Below, one piece after another: positions 30,227-34,127 of a DNA stretch of 34,127 bases (positions within the stretch are counted from its first letter, which is position 1; each line of letters opens with the position of its first letter). Origin of the DNA: an uncultured Cardiobacterium sp. (GTDB lineage Bacteria; Pseudomonadota; Gammaproteobacteria; Cardiobacteriales; Cardiobacteriaceae); contig NZ_CALIZP010000031.1 in NCBI RefSeq assembly GCF_938028825.1, forward strand, positions 1-34,127. The letters are read 5' to 3'. A program made the position numbers and the translations under genes. The notes beneath the pieces were generated by a model. It was not told the DNA's origin and searched no databases. It saw only the letters and a list, made by a program, of their open reading frames with translations.

Positions 30227-31258
30227 ATGACAATCGCGGTTGTAATCACCACCCACGGTCATGCCGCCAAGGCCCTGCTGGCCACGGCGGAGATGATCAT
30301 CGGCGCGCAGGAGAACGTGCGCTGTGTGGATTTTGTCCCCGGCGAGAACGGCGAAGTGCTGGCGGGCAAAATCCGCGCCGCCGCCGCCGAACTCGACGCG
30401 TCGCAAGGTCTCTTGCTGCTGGTTGACCTGTGGGGCGGCACGCCCTTCAACGCCTCAAGCGGCATCGCCCATGATGACGCGCACTGTGAAGTCGTCACCG
30501 GCGTCAACGTGCCGATGCTCGTCTCCGTGCTGATGGAGCGCGAAGACGTGAACGAACTGGGCGCACTCGCCGCCCTCGCCCAGCGTGAAGGGGCAGACGG
30601 TGTGAAAGCGCTGAAAACGCGGCAGGCGGCGACGGCCGCCGCTGCGCCTGTTGCCGCCGCAGAGGCACCTGCTGCCGCGCCTGCCGCCGCCGGTTTCGAC
30701 GAAAACGACCCGGAAATCCGGCGTTTGCGCGCCGAAGCGTCGGCAAAAGCCAACGACGGGCCGCACATGAAATTCGGCCTGTGGCGCATTGATGACCGTC
30801 TTATCCACGGTCAGGTGGCCACCCGCTGGACGAAGGAAACCGGTGTCAACCGCATCATCGTCGTCAACGACCAGGTGGTAAAAGACAAAACCCGCTCCAC
30901 CATGCTCAAGCAGGCCGTGCCGCCGGGCGTGACTGCGCACGTCGTCAGCGTGGACAAGATGATGCGCGTCTATAACAACCCCGAATACGCCGACGACAAG
31001 GTCATGCTGCTCTTTACCAATCCGACGGATGCTCTGGAACTGGTACGCCGTGGTGTGCCCGTCAAGTCCATTAATATCGGCGGCATGGCCTACAAAGAAG
31101 GACGCACCATGCTCGATACCTCGGTTTCCGTTGACGCCAAAGACGTGGAAGCCTTCAAGGAGCTGGACAGCAAGGGCATTGAGCTGGAAGTGCGCAAAGT
31201 CGCTTCCGACAAAAAAGTGCCGGTGCTGTCCCTCATCGCCGAAAAATACAAACCCTAA
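30227..31258 (+). CDS. manX: PTS mannose/fructose/sorbose-family IIAB component
   Basis: This 343-residue fusion matches ManX in layout. The IIA domain (about 1-130) has phosphorylation site H10 in VITTHGHAA and the family block LLLVDLWGGTPFN. An Ala/Pro-rich hinge covers about 134-156. The IIB domain (about 181-343) has phosphorylation site H194 in RIDDRLIHGQVATRW. It passes phosphate from HPr to the sugar during uptake through IIC/IID. Similarity to E. coli ManX is high throughout, so mannose, glucose or a related hexose/amino sugar is likely. The hinge region GFDENDPEIRRLRAEASAK (156-174) is longer than in E. coli. It is the first gene of an operon with a promoter at 30134-30162. HPr and EI are not encoded here. 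Confidence 0.93.
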   Translation: MTIAVVITTHGHAAKALLATAEMIIGAQENVRCVDFVPGENGEVLAGKIRAAAAELDASQGLLLLVDLWGGTPFNASSGIAHDDAHCEVVTGVNVPMLVSVLMEREDVNELGALAALAQREGADGVKALKTRQAATAAAAPVAAAEAPAAAPAAAGFDENDPEIRRLRAEASAKANDGPHMKFGLWRIDDRLIHGQVATRWTKETGVNRIIVVNDQVVKDKTRSTMLKQAVPPGVTAHVVSVDKMMRVYNNPEYADDKVMLLFTNPTDALELVRRGVPVKSINIGGMAYKEGRTMLDTSVSVDAKDVEAFKELDSKGIELEVRKVASDKKVPVLSLIAEKYKP

Positions 31259-31270
31259 CGGAGACACCTC

Positions 31271-32077
31271 ATGGAAATCTCAGCAGTACAAATCTTCTTC
31301 GTCTTCCTCGTCGGCTGCCTGTCCGGCATGGGTTCTATTCTTGACGAATTTCAAACCCACCGCCCGCTCATCGCCTGCACGCTGACCGGCCTCGCCCTCG
31401 GTGACATGACCAGCGGCATCCTGGTCGGCGGCACCCTGGAAATGATGGCGCTCGGCTGGATGAACATCGGCGCCGCCATCGCACCGGATGCCGCGCTTGC
31501 CTCCATCATCTCCACCATCCTCGTCATCGCCGGCAAACAGCCGATGGGCACCGGTATCGCCCTTGCCATCCCGCTCGCCGCCGCCGGGCAGGTGCTGACT
31601 ATCCTCGTCCGTGCCATCACCGTCGGCTTCCAGCACGCCGCCGATAACGCGGCAAAAACCGGCAACCTCCGCGCCATCACCTGGCTGCACCTCGGCGCGC
31701 TGGTGCTGCAAGCGATGCGCGTCGCCATCCCCGCCGTCATCGTCGCCTCCACCGTCGGCACCAGCGTCGTCCACGATATGCTCAACGCCATTCCGGATGT
31801 GGTTACCGGCGGGCTGAACGTCGCCGGCGGCATCATCGTCGTCGTCGGTTACGCGATGGTGATCAACATGATGCGCGCGCCGCACCTGATGATGTTCTTC
31901 TTCGTCGGTTTCGTCGTCGCCGCCTTCACCAACTTCAACCTCGTCGCCCTCGGCGTGCTCGGCATCGCCATCGCCTACTTCTACATCCAGATGCACCCGA
32001 AATACCACAAAGGCAGCGGCAGCAGTGTGCAAACCGCCGCCGCCCAACCGAACAAACTCGACAACCAGCTTGACTAG
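31271..32077 (+). CDS. manY: PTS mannose-family IIC component
   Basis: This 268-residue membrane protein starts EISAVQIFFVFLVGCLSGMGSILDEFQTHRPL. The family blocks GDMTSGILVGGTLEMMALGWMNIGAAIAPDAALA and KQPMGTGIALAIPLAAAGQ follow. It forms the sugar channel together with IID. GGAG at 31260-31263 precedes the ATG at 31271, 12 bp after manX. The C-terminus has a short hydrophilic tail (HPKYHKGSGSS, then TAAAQPNKLDNQLD). Confidence 0.95.
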   Translation: MEISAVQIFFVFLVGCLSGMGSILDEFQTHRPLIACTLTGLALGDMTSGILVGGTLEMMALGWMNIGAAIAPDAALASIISTILVIAGKQPMGTGIALAIPLAAAGQVLTILVRAITVGFQHAADNAAKTGNLRAITWLHLGALVLQAMRVAIPAVIVASTVGTSVVHDMLNAIPDVVTGGLNVAGGIIVVVGYAMVINMMRAPHLMMFFFVGFVVAAFTNFNLVALGVLGIAIAYFYIQMHPKYHKGSGSSVQTAAAQPNKLDNQLD

Positions 32078-32086
32078 GAGCGCGCC

Positions 32087-32932
32087 ATGGAAACCCAAAA
32101 CCAGAAAAAACTCACCAAAAGCGACCTCAACGCCTGCTTCATCCGCTCCAACCTGCTGCAAGGCTCCTGGAACTTTGAACGCATGCAGGCGCTCGGCTAC
32201 TGCTTTGGCATCGTCCCCGCCATCCGCCGCCTCTACCCCGAAGGCAGCCAGGAACGCAAAGACGCCATCAAGCGGCATTTGGAGTTCTACAACACCCAGC
32301 CCTTCATGACCGCGCCCATCCTCGGCGTCAACCTGGCGATGGAAGAACAGCGCGCGAACGGCGCGCCGATCGACGACGCCGCCATCAACGGCATCAAGGT
32401 CGGCCTGATGGGACCGCTCGCCGGCGTTGGTGACCCCATCTTCTGGGGCACGGCGCGCCCCGTTTTTGCCGCCCTCGGCGCGGGTATCGCGCAAAGCGGC
32501 AGCCTGCTCGGTCCCATCCTCTTCTTCGTTCTCTTTAACGCCGTGCGCCTCTTCGTGCGCTACTGGGGTATCCAGTACGGCTACCGCAAAGGGTTGGAAG
32601 TCGTCTCCGACATGGGCGGCGGCGCACTGCAAAAAATCACCGAAGCGGCTTCCATCCTTGGTCTCTTCATCATGGGCGCGCTGGTGAACAAGTGGACGCA
32701 CATCAACATCCCCTACGTCATCTCGGAAATCACCACCCGCGACGGCGCCGTCGTCACCACACAGACCACCACTGTGCAAAACGTGCTGGATAACCTCATG
32801 CCCGGCCTGCCTGCCCTCGGCATGACCTTCCTCTGCATGTATCTACTGCGCAAAGGGGTGAACGCCCTGTGGCTCATCTTCGGCATTTTCGGCATCGGCA
32901 TCCTCGGCTACTGGCTGAAAATACTGGCCTGA
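32087..32932 (+). CDS. manZ: PTS mannose-family IID component
   Basis: This 281-residue mannose-class IID protein has KLTKSDLNACFIRSNLLQGSWNFERMQALG at its N-terminus, FYNTQPFMTAPILG near 65-78 and KVGLMGPLAGVGDPIFWG near 105-122. Hydrophobic helices lie towards the C-terminus. IID exists only in this PTS class and completes the permease. TAGGAG precedes the ATG at 32087. It is the last gene of the operon, followed by a strong terminator. Confidence 0.95.
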   Translation: METQNQKKLTKSDLNACFIRSNLLQGSWNFERMQALGYCFGIVPAIRRLYPEGSQERKDAIKRHLEFYNTQPFMTAPILGVNLAMEEQRANGAPIDDAAINGIKVGLMGPLAGVGDPIFWGTARPVFAALGAGIAQSGSLLGPILFFVLFNAVRLFVRYWGIQYGYRKGLEVVSDMGGGALQKITEAASILGLFIMGALVNKWTHINIPYVISEITTRDGAVVTTQTTTVQNVLDNLMPGLPALGMTFLCMYLLRKGVNALWLIFGIFGIGILGYWLKILA

Positions 32933-32951
32933 TTGCCTCCCGCCGACCTGC

Positions 32952-32977
32952 AAAGCCCTTCCCCGGAAGGGCTTTTT
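32952..32977 (+). terminator. Rho-independent terminator of the PTS operon
   Basis: aaagcccttcc (32952-32962) and ggaagggcttt (32965-32975) are perfectly complementary and end in TTTTT. Confidence 0.9.
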
Positions 32978-33052
32978 CACATTTTCAGCTTCCTGCGCGG
33001 GCAAAACCCCTTGTGCCGTGGCCGCGCCCGGTCCGGCATGATGGTGCGGCCG

Positions 33053-33081
33053 AAAAAAACGCCCACCGGGGGCGGGCGTTT
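33053..33081 (-). terminator. Minus-strand terminator of the RTX gene
   Basis: aaacgccc (33057-33064) and gggcgttt (33074-33081) form an 8-bp stem. On the minus strand it is followed by a run of T (plus-strand A at 33053-33059). It lies 15 bp beyond the RTX stop codon. Confidence 0.85.
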
Positions 33082-33095
33082 GTCTGTGCCGTACT

Positions 33096-34127
33096 TTACG
33101 GCGTCTGCAACGGATTGATGAGGAGCGGCGGGGTCAGCGGGTTGCCGTTATCCGGCACCGCCTGCGCAGGCGTCGCCTGAGCACTTGCCGATGCCGCCAG
33201 CGCATTGATGAGCAGTTGCGCATGGGCGGCGCCGCGCGCATCGAGACCGTTCTGCTGCCGGATGTCCTCCGGCGTGAGCGTCCGGTCGGCAAAGGCAAAG
33301 CGTTCGATGCGGCCGCTGCCGTCGGCGGCAAAGTAATCGCGGATGCGCAGCGAATCTCCATCGTTGTAGCCGTAAAGCAGCAGGTCTTGCGCCTCGCGGC
33401 GGAATTGCACTTCGCTCAGGCGGATGTCTTCCAGTTGCAGGGTGTCGTTGCCCCGGTCGTCGATGATGTCCTGCCCGTGCCCTTTGCCGATGCGGTAGGT
33501 GTCATCGCCTTCGCCGCCGCTTTGGTAGTCGTTACCACTGCCGCCGATGAGCACGTCGTCGCCACGGCCGCCGAAGAGGATGTCGTTGCCGTCGCCGCCG
33601 ATCAGCAGGTCGTTGCCCAGGCTGCCGTAGAGTTCGTCTTCTCCCGCGCCGCCGACGAGTGTGTCGTCGCCGCCGTCGCCGTAGAGTTTGTCGTTGCCGT
33701 TTTCGCCGAAGAGGGTGTCGTCGCCGTTGCCGCCCTGCAATTCGTCGTTGCCTTCGTCGCCGTAGAGTTCGTCCTCGCCCGCGCCGCCGACGATTTTGTC
33801 ATCGCCGTTGTCGCCGAAGAGGGTATCGCTGCCGTTACCGCCGTAGAGTTCGTCTTCGCCGTCGCCGCCCTGCAGTTCGTCGTTACCGTCGTCGCCGTAG
33901 AGTTTGTCGTTGCCGTAGCGGCCGAAGACAAGGTCGTCACCCGCGCCGGCAAAGATTTGGTCATCGCCGTTGCCGCCGAGGAGTGTGTCGTCTCCGTTCG
34001 TGCCGTACAGCGTGCGGCCTGCTTCGGGCTCAACAGGAGCCAGGTCGACGGGTTTCGGGTCAACGGGTTTCGGGTCAACGGGTTTCGGGTCAACGGGTTT
34101 CGGGTCAACGGGTTTCGGGTCAACGGG
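33096..34127 (-). CDS. RTX (hemolysin-type calcium-binding repeat) protein, C-terminal part
   Basis: The minus frame is open from the window edge (34127) to the stop at 33096-33098, giving 343 residues without a start, so the gene continues to the right. The visible part begins with a PVDPK pentapeptide tandem linker (residues 1 to about 30). Nineteen uninterrupted RTX nonapeptides of the GGxGxDxLx type follow (43-213, for example GNGDDTLFG, GAGEDELYG, GDGNDILFG), forming a calcium-binding beta-roll. A C-terminal segment (214-343) has QDIIDDRGNDTLQLEDI and DSLRIRDYFAADGSGRIERFAFADRTLTPEDI, the usual domain after RTX arrays in type I-secreted proteins. The N-terminal function (toxin, adhesin, lipase or other) is not visible. 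No hlyB/D/tolC genes are in the window. Confidence 0.9.
   Translation of the reverse strand, partial: PVDPKPVDPKPVDPKPVDPKPVDPKPVDLAPVEPEAGRTLYGTNGDDTLLGGNGDDQIFAGAGDDLVFGRYGNDKLYGDDGNDELQGGDGEDELYGGNGSDTLFGDNGDDKIVGGAGEDELYGDEGNDELQGGNGDDTLFGENGNDKLYGDGGDDTLVGGAGEDELYGSLGNDLLIGGDGNDILFGGRGDDVLIGGSGNDYQSGGEGDDTYRIGKGHGQDIIDDRGNDTLQLEDIRLSEVQFRREAQDLLLYGYNDGDSLRIRDYFAADGSGRIERFAFADRTLTPEDIRQQNGLDARGAAHAQLLINALAASASAQATPAQAVPDNGNPLTPPLLINPLQTP
34043..34127 (-). repeat. 15-bp tandem repeat encoding PVDPK units
   Basis: The 15-base unit gggtcaacgggtttc (plus strand) is repeated about 5.7 times up to the window edge. Only the copy nearest the RTX array differs (gtcgac for gtcaac). Since 15 is a multiple of 3, copy-number change alters linker length without breaking the frame. 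Confidence 0.9.

Noticed and set aside
31280..32779. 499-codon minus-strand frame across the PTS IIC/IID genes
   Set aside because: Antisense shadow of two well-recognised membrane components.
1..34127. DNA uptake sequences of the Neisseria or Pasteurellaceae type, CRISPR arrays, tRNA or rRNA genes
   Set aside because: No recurrence of the classical uptake 9-12-mers was seen, no spaced direct repeats of CRISPR type, and no cloverleaf or rRNA-like sequence was recognised by eye.

Overview
The window is a GC-rich, gene-dense stretch of a Gram-negative proteobacterial chromosome. It carries msbA, minCDE with hslR, priA, a zinc ABC transporter, ohr, dnaA-dnaN, a mannose-family PTS and an RTX protein. 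This gene set and the base composition would fit a gammaproteobacterium of the Cardiobacteriaceae type, but that placement is an inference from gene content. No rRNA, tRNA or CRISPR array was seen.

Region 1 (1-8932, + strand) is a sugar-acid or organic-acid catabolic operon. The 3' part of a kdgT-type permease is cut off by an AT-rich segment at the left edge. It is followed by a DUF1537 four-carbon acid-sugar kinase, PdxA2, a tripartite tricarboxylate transporter in the order tctB-tctC-tctA, a DapA-family lyase/aldolase, a D-2-hydroxyacid dehydrogenase and an iron-type alcohol dehydrogenase. Four ATGA overlaps suggest tight translational coupling. The kinase/PdxA2 pair should give DHAP plus CO2 from a C4 acid sugar. 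The aldolase and two oxidoreductases suggest a second branch giving pyruvate or a 2-keto acid.

Region 2 (8933-17860) holds a MITE-like inverted-repeat element and a HAD phosphatase/StiP (PRTase-PELOTA) pair. The minCDE-hslR operon follows on the minus strand, with a possible small RNA upstream, then glk, a cytochrome P450, a TerA-like stress protein and a small orphan ribbon-helix-helix-like protein. HAD, StiP and TerA all belong to the tellurite-resistance (Ter) stress network but here lie in two separated pieces.

Region 3 (17861-26743) holds priA (minus strand), znuCB, a Crp/Fnr (Dnr-like) regulator, a YidE/AspT-type transporter, ohr and msbA.

Region 4 (26748-30226) has an unusual arrangement. 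dnaA overlaps a low-molecular-weight protein-tyrosine phosphatase gene directly behind msbA, so it has no intergenic leader. The DnaA boxes lie instead in the dnaA-dnaN gap, which is an oriC candidate. dnaN is not followed by recF or gyrB.

Region 5 (30227-34127) is a mannose-family PTS operon (IIAB-IIC-IID) with a good promoter and terminator. It converges on the 3' end of an RTX-repeat, probably type-I-secreted protein whose start lies beyond the right edge. A dispersed repeat of about 110 bp is present in two inverted copies (11130-11246 and 29946-30053).
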